From the NCBI GenBank assembly GCA_009787835.1, contig WQSN01000016.1, forward strand, positions 1-50,501: a DNA stretch of 50,501 nucleotides, given 5' to 3'. Positions 1-8,535 of this stretch are shown in pieces; within the stretch, counting starts at the first letter, position 1, and every line of letters starts with the position of its first letter. The stretch is from Treponema sp. (GTDB lineage: Bacteria > Spirochaetota > Spirochaetia > Treponematales > Breznakiellaceae). The position numbers were made by a program, and so were the translations under genes. Under the pieces are notes generated by a model. The model was not told the DNA's origin, did no database searches, and saw only the letters and a program-made list of their open reading frames with translations.

Positions 1-1888
1 TGACTGCAAAAGGTTTATATGAATAACCGGACCATTCCATTCCAAGATGATTTCCGGCAAATTCCAAAAGGTTAAGACGCACTCCATGAACAATTACCGA
101 CAGAGCGCCCATTAAAAGATTTAGCCCGTGACCGAGAGCGAGAAGCAGTATCGCAGCCAGCAGTTTTACTATAAAAACAACCCCAAAACTGCCAAAGTCA
201 TTGTAGATACCTGCCAGTTCATTAAATGTAATTGCGATATTCGCTCCGGCGAGTCCAACCGCAAAAAGACGGATATAACTGATAATATCCGCAAAAGCGC
301 TTACAGCTTTCAGGAATATTGATATGAAATTGGAAAAACTCTTTAAAAGGTTCTTAAAAAAGTTACCTCCATTCTGCTCGGAGAAAATAAAGTTACAGGA
401 AATTCCTATTCCGATAAACCATATTACAAATGGGGGAAGATCTATTTTAAGCAGCATGTTCAACACAAGGAAATAAAGACCGAACATCATAAAAATCCAG
501 CCCAGTTCCGAATAAGCCGTAAGAGATGGGAAACGCCTTACAAAACATGTAACTCTGGCATAGAGAATTTGAATTAAAGCAATACTGAAACACAGGAATT
601 GAATGTTCCATTTAATTGCGTCTTTTGCCGGAATTGGCTCCTTTAAATTAAACAGACTTTGCAGGAACGGAAATGCCCTAATTGGCTCATCGCCCCTGAA
701 CGGCGGAATAATTAACATGGTAAGGAAAAATGGAAGCTTTTCTTCTTTCAATGCAAACCATGAACCGTTAATCGCACCCCAAACAATCGTACAACATGCA
801 AGGACAATTAAAAGTTTAGCCATTTCCGGAACATTTCCGGTTTTCTTTTTTGACGTTACGGCAAGGAATATACCGAGCCCAAGAACCAAAAAACCGTATG
901 CGGCATCGCCCAGTATCATCGCGACATAAAGACTGAAAAAAACCAGGAATGGAGAGCTTATGTCTATTTCTTTATAGCCAGGAACTGTCCCAAGGAAGGA
1001 AAATATGGGTTTTATGATGGAAACCGCTTTATTATTACGGATATATGTCGGAGGACGATCCGTTGGTTCCAGTTCTTTTATTACCAAAGCCCAGCCGTTT
1101 TCCGACGCCAGCTTTTTAAGAACATCAAACGTATCTTTTTCATCGGGAACATAACCTGTCAGCCAGTATACAGAGGGAACATCTCCCCACTTTTCCATGT
1201 TTGATCTTGTTACTTCAAATTCAATATCATCGGGTATCTGGCTGTCTTCATCCAGGATAGCTTTATCCCTGTGTGTCAGATTGGTTAAATCAGATTCAAT
1301 TTCCTCAATACGTTTTCGAATGTACTTAACACGTTCGTCAATACGTGAAATAGACTGGGGAGAAAATATAAAAGGTGTAATACCGGGCAGTTTTTCGTCA
1401 ACTGAAAATGCCCTGACTTTCAATTTATCCTCATTTAGTATAATCATCTTAATGTCGGTTTTTAAGACATCATAAGCCTTTCGTGTTATTTCATAGGGAA
1501 AAAGTACAATGCCGTTTTTTTCAAGATATGAAAGTTGATTTATATCAAAGTCGCCCCATGCTTCAACCCGTTTCCTCTCCCTGACATTATAAATTAACTG
1601 GTCCTGAAGCGTCTTTTTTTCGTCCATTAAACCAATAATATGTGAAACCAAATCCTTATCGCTGGTAGGCATATACTGGGGATATTCATCTTTCTTTGTC
1701 TGGTATCTGGCTAAAATGGCTAATGCTTTTTTCACTTTAACATTTCTGTCAACCAATTTTGTCAAAGTTTCGGAAGAGACATTCTTTTTATCAATATGCA
1801 GTACGCCCGCATCTCTTAACTTTTTAAGGGAGTTTTTGCAGTCTTTTTCATAAACCGCAATTGACACCTTTTTCATTGGTACAATCAT
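1..1888 (-). CDS. atpI: V-type ATP synthase subunit I (a-subunit), 3' end cut by window
   Basis: Membrane stator subunit of a V/A-type ATPase that forms the ion half-channels against the proteolipid ring. About 629 residues are visible, starting at ATG 1888 (MIVPMKKVSIAVYEKD) with AGGA upstream. The N-terminal third to half is a charged cytoplasmic region. After about residue 310 there are repeated hydrophobic segments (FLVFFSLYVAMILGDAAYGF, LLIVLACCTIVWGAING). The conserved C-terminal motif ISYIRLFAVGLAGANIA carries the functional arginine, followed by a GHGLNLLMGALSVIVHGVRL-type helix. The frame is open through base 1 and ends in YKPFAV, so only a few residues seem to be missing. Other V-ATPase genes would lie to the left, outside the window. 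V-type ATPases are usual in Treponema. Confidence 0.95.
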   Translation of the reverse strand, partial: MIVPMKKVSIAVYEKDCKNSLKKLRDAGVLHIDKKNVSSETLTKLVDRNVKVKKALAILARYQTKKDEYPQYMPTSDKDLVSHIIGLMDEKKTLQDQLIYNVRERKRVEAWGDFDINQLSYLEKNGIVLFPYEITRKAYDVLKTDIKMIILNEDKLKVRAFSVDEKLPGITPFIFSPQSISRIDERVKYIRKRIEEIESDLTNLTHRDKAILDEDSQIPDDIEFEVTRSNMEKWGDVPSVYWLTGYVPDEKDTFDVLKKLASENGWALVIKELEPTDRPPTYIRNNKAVSIIKPIFSFLGTVPGYKEIDISSPFLVFFSLYVAMILGDAAYGFLVLGLGIFLAVTSKKKTGNVPEMAKLLIVLACCTIVWGAINGSWFALKEEKLPFFLTMLIIPPFRGDEPIRAFPFLQSLFNLKEPIPAKDAIKWNIQFLCFSIALIQILYARVTCFVRRFPSLTAYSELGWIFMMFGLYFLVLNMLLKIDLPPFVIWFIGIGISCNFIFSEQNGGNFFKNLLKSFSNFISIFLKAVSAFADIISYIRLFAVGLAGANIAITFNELAGIYNDFGSFGVVFIVKLLAAILLLALGHGLNLLMGALSVIVHGVRLNLLEFAGNHLGMEWSGYSYKPFAV

Positions 1889-2087
1889 TAGTTATCCTGC
1901 CTAATGTTCATAATACAGTAAATTATAACCAAAAGAAAAATAATTTACAAGTGCTTAAACCGGTAAATAATTTATAATTTTTACTTCTTTTTCAAGGGGT
2001 AAATACTGTTATCCCGAGGCTTTTATCGCCTTAAAGCTCTTTTGCGCGGCAAGTTCACAGGCATTAACCCTATAACACTAATAAATA

Positions 2088-2104
2088 TGGTATAGTATAA
2101 ATTA
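2088..2104 (+). promoter_or_regulatory. Extended -10 promoter directly before the AMMECR1 gene
   Basis: TGg-TATAGT occupies 2088-2096 and the ATG is at 2104, a gap of 7 nt. No Shine-Dalgarno sequence lies between them, so the transcript probably starts at or next to the start codon (leaderless). The same arrangement recurs before several other genes in the window. Confidence 0.5.
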
Positions 2105-2670
2105 TGGATTTTACTATTGGAAATGAAGATAAGAGGATTTTACTGGCTCAGGCGCGGGAAACAATAACCGCAGAGCTGGAAAAACGTAAGCCTGTATATC
2201 CTGATTCGTATGAAAACGGTTCAATTTTAAATACGCCCTGCGGCGCTTTTGTTACATTGCATATTACAAATGGATCACAGCGGAATTTACGGGGATGTAT
2301 AGGCAGAATGTCCGCGAATTTACCTTTAATTGAGACTGTCCGCCTGATGGCAAAGGAAGCCGCATTCGGCGATCCCCGCTTTCCGCCGCTAAAAAAGGAT
2401 GAATTTCAACACTGTGACATAGAGATTTCTGCTCTTTCACCCATGATCCCATGCTCTGACCCCCGGCAGGTAAAAGTCGGCGTTCACGGATTGTATTTGA
2501 TCAGGGGAGGACGAGCGGGAGTTTTACTGCCGCAGGTTCCCGTTGAACAGGGCTGGAATCTTGATGAGTATCTGGATTATATCTGCATAAAAGCCGGTCT
2601 GCCTCCGGGTTCCTATAACGCCCCTGATGCTCAACTGCTCACCTTTACAGCGGTTGTTTTAAATGAGTGA
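2104..2670 (+). CDS. amrA: AMMECR1 domain protein (AmmeMemoRadiSam system protein A type)
   Basis: A 188-aa single-domain AMMECR1 protein. The family signature LRGCIG is at about residues 62-67 and is followed by AAFGDPRFPPL; both are hallmarks of the fold. The C-terminal part (VLLPQVPVEQGW) also matches the family. The molecular function is not settled; the family often occurs with a Memo-like protein and a radical SAM protein. Here the Memo-like gene is about 42 kb away in the window (44741-45592) and no radical SAM gene is visible. The start at 2104 lacks a Shine-Dalgarno and sits 7 nt after a -10 box. The 3' end overlaps the convergent permease gene by 40 bp. Confidence 0.9.
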   Translation: MDFTIGNEDKRILLAQARETITAELEKRKPVYPDSYENGSILNTPCGAFVTLHITNGSQRNLRGCIGRMSANLPLIETVRLMAKEAAFGDPRFPPLKKDEFQHCDIEISALSPMIPCSDPRQVKVGVHGLYLIRGGRAGVLLPQVPVEQGWNLDEYLDYICIKAGLPPGSYNAPDAQLLTFTAVVLNE

Positions 2671-3818
2671 ACTGGACGCAAAAACCAGGCAACAAAAAAC
2701 GCAGCAAGAAAGACAAGCGTGAAAACAAACAGAATTCCTGAAACCAGCTCAAAATTGTAAAGCCTGACAAGATAGGGATAAAACAGTTCATGATTTAATC
2801 CGCCAAGCGAAGGGATGTCCTGCCACGGCAGAATGACGGAAACCATTCTAATAAATAAAACCAAAGATAATGAAGGCAAAAGTAAAACAGCCAAAACCAA
2901 AAAGGCGAGCCTTAAAAAAGTTATCCCGTCATCGCGCAGTATTTCGCCAATATAGCGGCTGTCCGTCATTTTTTTTATATCAGCTAACGCACTGAAAAAT
3001 TTTATTAAGATATGCCTCATCAGGCTTATAAAGAACAGGGCGGTGAATAGCAACAAAGCAATTACTACCCGTTCCCATAAACGGCGGATCCTGACTCCAA
3101 GATTATAAAAGCTAAAATTTCCTTCATGGACTCCAAGTGTTTTAATGCTGTTCTTTATATATGCCTCGTTATAACCGGCATTAACACCTGAACTTTCTGT
3201 CATCAGAGCCAATAACTCGCCAGCTGCGCCTCCGTTTACTGATGAAGGGATATAGATGATGCTTTTATCATCATTCCCGTCATTGATTACTCCGCTTACA
3301 AGCCATGTTTCATTTTGTATTTTAAACTGATTGCCTGCTATGCGGCTGCTGCCGAATATTGTAAACGCCGCTTTTTCATTCAGCACAGCGTGTCTTTGTT
3401 TGCTTTTCCATGCCTGTTTTGAAAAAAATGAGCCTTCTGAAATTACAGATAACAGTAAATTGGAATAACATGAGTTTGTCCCGATAACCAGAACGGGAAA
3501 TTCGCCGTGAGGAAGGCTTACTCTCGCTGTACCCGGAATCTGATACGTTATGAGAAATTCATTTTCGGAATACTCTTCAATTTTCTGCACATCAAATTTG
3601 GGCGAGCCAGGCTGCGCCGGTAATATCATGAGCAAGCTGCCATTCACTTCCCTTTGCACCATAAAGGCCGGTACGCAAAGCCCTCCCAAACACAGAAGAA
3701 AAGCCGAAAGAAAGAGCGCGATAACAGGCGAATGAGAGTTTTTTTTTACGCCGGGCGTCCGAACAGGCAATTCATCAGAGGAAAGTTCTTCTCCCGGTAA
3801 AGACTGGTTAATTTTCAA
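2631..3818 (-). CDS. FtsX/MacB-like ABC permease, no cognate ATPase nearby
   Basis: A 395-aa membrane protein with the MacB/FtsX layout: TM1 at about residues 32-54, a large extracytoplasmic domain (about 55-245, with FTIFGSSRIAGNQFKIQNET like the MacB periplasmic core), and three more TM helices at about 250-272, 305-330 and 360-385. The start is TTG 3818, supported by GGAGG upstream; it overlaps the preceding HlyD-like gene by 11 bp, so translation is probably coupled. It is the last gene of the sugar-importer operon. An ATPase of the MacB/LolD type would be expected but none is in the cluster, so it may use one encoded elsewhere or act as a sensor-like module. Assignment rests on topology and weak motif resemblance; sequence identity is probably low. 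Confidence 0.6.
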   Translation of the reverse strand: MKINQSLPGEELSSDELPVRTPGVKKNSHSPVIALFLSAFLLCLGGLCVPAFMVQREVNGSLLMILPAQPGSPKFDVQKIEEYSENEFLITYQIPGTARVSLPHGEFPVLVIGTNSCYSNLLLSVISEGSFFSKQAWKSKQRHAVLNEKAAFTIFGSSRIAGNQFKIQNETWLVSGVINDGNDDKSIIYIPSSVNGGAAGELLALMTESSGVNAGYNEAYIKNSIKTLGVHEGNFSFYNLGVRIRRLWERVVIALLLFTALFFISLMRHILIKFFSALADIKKMTDSRYIGEILRDDGITFLRLAFLVLAVLLLPSLSLVLFIRMVSVILPWQDIPSLGGLNHELFYPYLVRLYNFELVSGILFVFTLVFLAAFFVAWFLRPVHSFKTTAVKVSS

Positions 3819-5121
3819 AAAAGTCCTCCGGGTTTTTCAGGGAAACCGTAATGCCGGCATTAAGCGCTTTATTGCTAACAAGCACAACAGGTTCAAAAAA
3901 AGTAATCCCGCGCAGAACCGCAGTATTTTGATGATCGGAATCGCCGATAAAAATGCCAAGCCTATCAAGATAATATTCATCTCCCATTATTCCCTTCCTG
4001 CGTTTTATCTGGTAAATAAAGTATCCGTCATTATCCTGATTTATGGCGTTATTTGGAACCAATGTAAATGAAGAAGAGCTGTTTTTCTCAAAAGTTATAT
4101 TAAATGTTTCTCCGCCAGAAACATTGTCCGATATTAAAGTGATTGTTACAGTTTTAGCGTTAGCTGAAGGCCTTACCCTGCGCACAGTCCCCTTTAGCAC
4201 ATGGCTCGCGTTGCTGAGTTCGCAGGTATCTCCCTGATTAACAAAATTATTATCCAGTGATATATTGCACTCAACAGTAAATTCATTGCCCGCGCCGATT
4301 GACGCGAGAAGTATATTCTCCTGAAAAAACTTTCCTCTTTCTGCGGGCATCTCCAGAATGATCCCGTCCGCAGGAGATCTTATAACAGCATTGTTTCTGT
4401 AATCCCTCAATATCTCCTGAATGGTTTCCCTGGACAGTTTTAAATTTTCCAAATCAATTTGTTTTAATACAACAGAATGTTCTATATCATTCGCGTCGGC
4501 TTCATATTTATATAGCAGCGCTTTTAGGTTGTTTTCTGCATTTGTAAAATCATTGCGGCTCATCGAGCCTATTTCATAAGCGAACTGCGCGTTTGCCAAA
4601 GCGATTCTCGCTCTTGCTATTTCAATGGTTATCAGCCCCTCCTGCCCGGAAACAGACGGGAGTTGAGATTCTGTTTCAGTATCAGGCAAGTCTGTCATCA
4701 GATTGTTAGCGCCGGAAGGAGAAACAGCCGCGGCAAGCGCTTCTTTTATGCTGTTTAATCTTGAAATGGATCCACGGATATCCGCCTGCAGCCTGGAAAT
4801 ATTGTTGTCTGTTTCAGCAAGACGCCTTTGTGCCGCTGTTATATTAAAATCCATCTCAAAAAGTATTTGGCCTCTTTCTACCCTGTCTCCTTCTCTGGCG
4901 AACACCCTGCCTACAGTACCCGCGCATGATGCGTAAATCATTTCAGTGTCTGCCCATGCCGCAATACCTGAACTTATTTCCAGTTTTGAAAGTGATCCTC
5001 TTTTGGGTCTTGTGCCTGTTACTTCCGGCATATTATAGGTGTAAATTGTTTTCGAGAAGAACAGGAGCAAAACTAGCAAAATGAAAATTAACGCTCCTGT
5101 AGTTTTTTTATTCAACTTCAT
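3808..5121 (-). CDS. HlyD-family periplasmic adaptor (membrane fusion protein)
   Basis: A 437-aa adaptor. An N-terminal anchor helix lies at about residues 11-28 (ALIFILLVLLLFFSKTIY). The first half of a barrel-sandwich (lipoyl) domain follows, with AGTVGRVFAREGDRVERGQ, then a helical hairpin region of about 100-240. The second lipoyl half is IRSPADGIILEMPAERG, and then come beta-barrel and membrane-proximal domains. Such adaptors link an inner-membrane pump to an outer-membrane channel. It is 19 bp after the malG-type gene and overlaps the MacB-like permease, so it belongs to the same transcript. No TolC-like gene and no export ATPase are seen nearby. Confidence 0.85.
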   Translation of the reverse strand: MKLNKKTTGALIFILLVLLLFFSKTIYTYNMPEVTGTRPKRGSLSKLEISSGIAAWADTEMIYASCAGTVGRVFAREGDRVERGQILFEMDFNITAAQRRLAETDNNISRLQADIRGSISRLNSIKEALAAAVSPSGANNLMTDLPDTETESQLPSVSGQEGLITIEIARARIALANAQFAYEIGSMSRNDFTNAENNLKALLYKYEADANDIEHSVVLKQIDLENLKLSRETIQEILRDYRNNAVIRSPADGIILEMPAERGKFFQENILLASIGAGNEFTVECNISLDNNFVNQGDTCELSNASHVLKGTVRRVRPSANAKTVTITLISDNVSGGETFNITFEKNSSSSFTLVPNNAINQDNDGYFIYQIKRRKGIMGDEYYLDRLGIFIGDSDHQNTAVLRGITFFEPVVLVSNKALNAGITVSLKNPEDFFEN

Positions 5122-5140
5122 GTTAATAATCCTGTTAATG

Positions 5141-6079
5141 TCATTTAACGCCTGACAGTTCTATGCCCTTCTCCAGGTCCTTCTGGCCGGCCAGTAAAAA
5201 CCAGATTGGCAAAAACATATACACGCAGGACGCCGCAAAAATAAGGCCGTTTCTGCCGTCCGCGAGCCGGGAAAGATAAACGGAAAGGGGCTCAAGCCTG
5301 TAGTCATTAATAAAAATAACAGCTTGTTCAACCACATTCCAGTATTCAATAAATGTCAGCATGCAAATGGCGGCTATTGTCGATTTTAGCTGCGGAATAA
5401 TTATATAAAAAAATATATTAATATTTCCCGCGCCGTCAATTCTGGCGGATTCAAAATAGGCCTGCGGAATCGCTTTCATGCTCTGGCGCGCCAGAAATAC
5501 TCCAAAAGGAGAAAATATCCCCGGCAGTATTATTGCAAGATAATTTTTCTGTATGCCTAAAATCGCGGCAATTATATAATTCGGCACAAGAACCGCCTGA
5601 AGTGGCATGAGCATAACCACAATAAACACAAGGAAAAGCTGTTCCTTTCGTTTCCATTGCCATATTGTAAAGCCGTATGCCGTAAGAAGGCCGAACACAA
5701 GGGCTCCCAGTGTTACTGGTAATGTTATCTTTAATGAATTGAAAATTAAAACCAGAAATGACGGCTGATCTATCAGCACTCCCGCGTATTGTTTGAGCGT
5801 AACAGGATTTGGAATTAAAAGAATGTTTTTATAACGTTCTGTAATGCCGTCCACAAGATCAAAGGACGTAACATTAGACGAATAATTTACAAGAATCGCC
5901 TGTTCGGTCATAAAGGAACCGGTAATTGTGACAATTAGTGGGAAAAGCATAATTGATCCAATAACCAAAAGAAAAATTGTTACAGTAATAGGATTCTTTT
6001 TAATTGCAGGATTTCTCATGCGAAGGATACGCTGCGTCTGTAATGAATTTCTTCCCGCTTGACGGCCCAAATAAAGCAT
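5141..6079 (-). CDS. Sugar ABC transporter permease, MalG type
   Basis: A 312-aa inner-membrane permease of the CUT1 carbohydrate family. Six TM helices are expected from the hydrophobic profile, and the EAA loop that docks the ATPase is visible as ESARIDGAGNINIFFYIIIP. A long extracytoplasmic loop follows TM1, typical of MalG/LacG-type proteins. The start ATG 6079 overlaps the stop of the upstream permease as TAATG, so the two are translationally coupled. A later ATG at residue 21 is possible. No MalK/MsmX-like ATPase is in the operon; in many such bacteria one shared ATPase serves several importers. Confidence 0.9.
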   Translation of the reverse strand: MLYLGRQAGRNSLQTQRILRMRNPAIKKNPITVTIFLLVIGSIMLFPLIVTITGSFMTEQAILVNYSSNVTSFDLVDGITERYKNILLIPNPVTLKQYAGVLIDQPSFLVLIFNSLKITLPVTLGALVFGLLTAYGFTIWQWKRKEQLFLVFIVVMLMPLQAVLVPNYIIAAILGIQKNYLAIILPGIFSPFGVFLARQSMKAIPQAYFESARIDGAGNINIFFYIIIPQLKSTIAAICMLTFIEYWNVVEQAVIFINDYRLEPLSVYLSRLADGRNGLIFAASCVYMFLPIWFLLAGQKDLEKGIELSGVK

Positions 6080-6951
6080 TACGCAACCCTCCTTTCAAGC
6101 CGCAATAGGAACTGTGTAAAGAAAAACATTATTAAAACCAGCAGCGCGGTCGCGGATGTAAGGCGCGGATAATTCAGCGACGCGAACATATTGTTCATAA
6201 AATGCTGTAAAGTATAAATACTTTCCTGCGGATAGTTTCCGGTAATTAAATATATCTCCCTGAATATTTTAAAAGAATTTATAATAGACATGATGAAGGC
6301 AAGAACAAATGTGGGCAGAAGACAAGGAAAAGTAATATGTCTGAAAGCCTGAAAAGATGAAGCGTTATCCATCCACGCTGCCTCATAGTAATCCTTTGGA
6401 ATATTCGACAGGCCCGCGAGGAAGAGTATCATATTATATCCGCAGTTCTTCCACAGGAAAATCAGTATCATTACAGGCAGAGCCAGCACGGAATCAAGCC
6501 AGTTGATTTTTGATATGCTGAAATTTTGAAGCATTCCGTTTAACGCGCCGTCGTATGAAAAAAGCGTTTTCCAGAAAAAAACCATAGAACCGGATGGTAT
6601 AACAAGCGGTACTAAAAACAAAAGCGAAAACCATTGGCGTCCCCTGATAATTTTGTTTAACATCATTGCAATTGCGAGCGAAATGATCAGGTTAAGCGGC
6701 GCAGAAATTCCGATAAACCGGATTGTATTCGCAAGTCCCCGAAGGTACGCACGGTTTACAAAAAGGGATCTAAAATTGGCGAAGCCGATAAAAGAACCAT
6801 TTACCGGCTTGTCCATAAAAGCGTAGATCATGGAAAGGCAAAAGGGAAAAATAAAAAATAGTCCAAAACCAATCAGTCCCGGCAGTACAAAGAAAAAACC
6901 GGAACTGAAAAAACCATTTTTCCCAAGCTTTAATCCAATATTCATTGACAT
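6079..6951 (-). CDS. Sugar ABC transporter permease, MalF type
   Basis: A 290-aa inner-membrane permease that partners the MalG-type protein encoded directly after it. Six TM segments are apparent. The EAA motif is present as YYEAAWMDNASSFQAFRHIT followed by FP. Both gene junctions are one-base TAATG overlaps (start 6951 with the stop of the solute-binding protein gene, stop 6079 with the start of the next permease), so SBP, MalF and MalG are made in fixed proportion. The substrate cannot be told from sequence; the family imports oligosaccharides and related compounds. Confidence 0.9.
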   Translation of the reverse strand: MSMNIGLKLGKNGFFSSGFFFVLPGLIGFGLFFIFPFCLSMIYAFMDKPVNGSFIGFANFRSLFVNRAYLRGLANTIRFIGISAPLNLIISLAIAMMLNKIIRGRQWFSLLFLVPLVIPSGSMVFFWKTLFSYDGALNGMLQNFSISKINWLDSVLALPVMILIFLWKNCGYNMILFLAGLSNIPKDYYEAAWMDNASSFQAFRHITFPCLLPTFVLAFIMSIINSFKIFREIYLITGNYPQESIYTLQHFMNNMFASLNYPRLTSATALLVLIMFFFTQFLLRLERRVA

Positions 6952-8429
6952 TACTCGCTAAGGTAAAGATCTGCCTTGTTTTGTATAACGCCCGCGACAT
7001 CACCGGCCGCCCTGTTATCGGTAAAAAAATACCGCACTTCATTGGAAATCATGTCATTAATGACAGTATCCTGAACTGTGAAGCAGTCAATATTGTCGCT
7101 GAGTTTTTCTACCGCGGCTTTGTATCTTTCCATTGCCTGGCGCATCTGATCATTCATTTCACCCGGTCTGCCGTACAGCGCGCCTGAAAAAGCAAGCTCC
7201 GCTTTTTCCGCCCTGGCTTCATTGTTAACGGGAAGCCCCATATTGACAAGCGTTGATGATAACTGCATCTCTTTTGTTAAAAGGAATTTAATAAAAGCCC
7301 AGGCGGTTAACTTGTTTTTAGACTGGTTATTAACCGCGAAACCGCGTGTATACTCAAACGGCACAGAACCGTCCGCGCGGGATTGGATACCGGCAATCTC
7401 ATCATTGTCATCAATGTTGCGCGCTCCGCCTCCTTCCACCCTCATTATCCTGCCTGTACCGCGAAGAAACTGGCTGATAAGAGACGTATTACTGTTTAGT
7501 TTAAAAAAGAATCTGTCTGTAACAGCTTCGGACGTTATGCGCATCATTTGTCCGGCATCCTGCTGCCCTGTAACAGCGCCCGGTATATAACCCTGTTCAG
7601 TATAATGTTTTACAGAAGATAGAAGGGAAGAAAAGCCGCCGCCCGAGAAATCCGCGCGGCTTGTTTCCAGATTTAAAAATGACTGAATGTTTTCATTGAG
7701 GAGCTGTTTAAATATACTGTTTGAAGGTCCTCTTGAAAAATTATAGGCGCTGAAGAGTTTATAAGTCCCGTTATACATTGGTATTCCCAGCTTAAAAAGC
7801 TCATCTGTATTCCAGGTTTTATCAGCGCCAAAACCCGAAGCGATTTGCGGCGGAACAAGGCTTGCGTCATACGCGAAATAATTAAAAGTATAATCCATAG
7901 GAATAAACCAAACGCCGTTACGGTAATTTAAAGCGTCAAGAATATTTTGCCTGTACTCAGCTTTGTTAAAATTCGGATCGAGCGACATATAGGGTTTTAA
8001 ATTTTCCAGAGTTCCGCTCTCTGTAAATTTATGAATGGGAAGAATATCCATGGCGTAAATGTCAGCGCCTTCTCCGCTCATGATATTGGTATTTATGCGG
8101 CTTATATAATCGGTTCTGCCCTGAGGATCATCCTGCATCTGCACCAGGATCATCTGGTTACCGCCCTGCTCTCCTGTTCTGATTTCCGGCATCGCGGAAA
8201 ATGTTTCAATTTTAACCTTTGCCCCGGGATACTGTTCTTCAAAAGCGCGCGCCGCTTCTTCAAGATAACTCTTATAAGCCATTGAATCATAGGCCGAAAC
8301 TGTAATCTCTCCTGTAATTCCGCCTGAAAAAAATTCAGGGGTTAATTCGCTCATCTGTGACGCTCTTTTCCCGCCGCAGCCTGTTAAAATTAAAACTACA
8401 GTCAATAAAATAAAATAAATCTTTTTCAT
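6951..8429 (-). CDS. Extracellular solute-binding lipoprotein 1 (CUT1 family)
   Basis: A 492-aa family 1 solute-binding protein. The signal peptide ends in the lipobox LTGC (Cys18), so it is probably lipid-anchored. The N-terminal lobe contains YDSMAYKSYLEEAARAFEEQ and PGAKVKIETFS, the usual start of the fold. The C-terminal hinge region has TAWAFIKFLLTKEMQ. It is a close paralogue of the protein encoded just upstream (8536-10017); both share the YDSM...AARAFE, GEGADIYAMD and AWAFIKFLL motifs. The start has a good GGAGG ribosome site. Its promoter (8488-8518) carries the same operator-like repeat as the response-regulator promoter. Confidence 0.92.
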   Translation of the reverse strand: MKKIYFILLTVVLILTGCGGKRASQMSELTPEFFSGGITGEITVSAYDSMAYKSYLEEAARAFEEQYPGAKVKIETFSAMPEIRTGEQGGNQMILVQMQDDPQGRTDYISRINTNIMSGEGADIYAMDILPIHKFTESGTLENLKPYMSLDPNFNKAEYRQNILDALNYRNGVWFIPMDYTFNYFAYDASLVPPQIASGFGADKTWNTDELFKLGIPMYNGTYKLFSAYNFSRGPSNSIFKQLLNENIQSFLNLETSRADFSGGGFSSLLSSVKHYTEQGYIPGAVTGQQDAGQMMRITSEAVTDRFFFKLNSNTSLISQFLRGTGRIMRVEGGGARNIDDNDEIAGIQSRADGSVPFEYTRGFAVNNQSKNKLTAWAFIKFLLTKEMQLSSTLVNMGLPVNNEARAEKAELAFSGALYGRPGEMNDQMRQAMERYKAAVEKLSDNIDCFTVQDTVINDMISNEVRYFFTDNRAAGDVAGVIQNKADLYLSE

Positions 8430-8487
8430 TTTTCCTCCGTATTTATTGAATTAACATAAATATAATTAACTACATACATGTATTGTT

Positions 8488-8518
8488 ACTGTATTGAACC
8501 TGTAGTTTTCCTGAAGTT
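8488..8518 (-). promoter_or_regulatory. Promoter with PhoB/OmpR-type direct repeat for the importer operon
   Basis: Read on the minus strand, ACTTCAG-GAAA-ACTACAG (two similar 7-mers spaced 11 bp) is followed by 5 nt and a TACAGT -10 element at 8488-8493. The repeat takes the place of a -35 box, as in activator-dependent promoters of OmpR/PhoB-type regulators. The same pattern is found at 11928-11957. The start codon of the solute-binding gene is about 60 nt downstream with a strong GGAGG. Activation by the neighbouring regulator is an inference. Confidence 0.65.
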
Positions 8519-8535
8519 TTGTCTCATATACAATC

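Noticed and set aside
8474..8483. ATACATGTAT palindrome between the two solute-binding protein genes
   Set aside because: Only 10 bp, AT-rich and likely to occur by chance; the neighbouring direct repeat is the better regulatory candidate.
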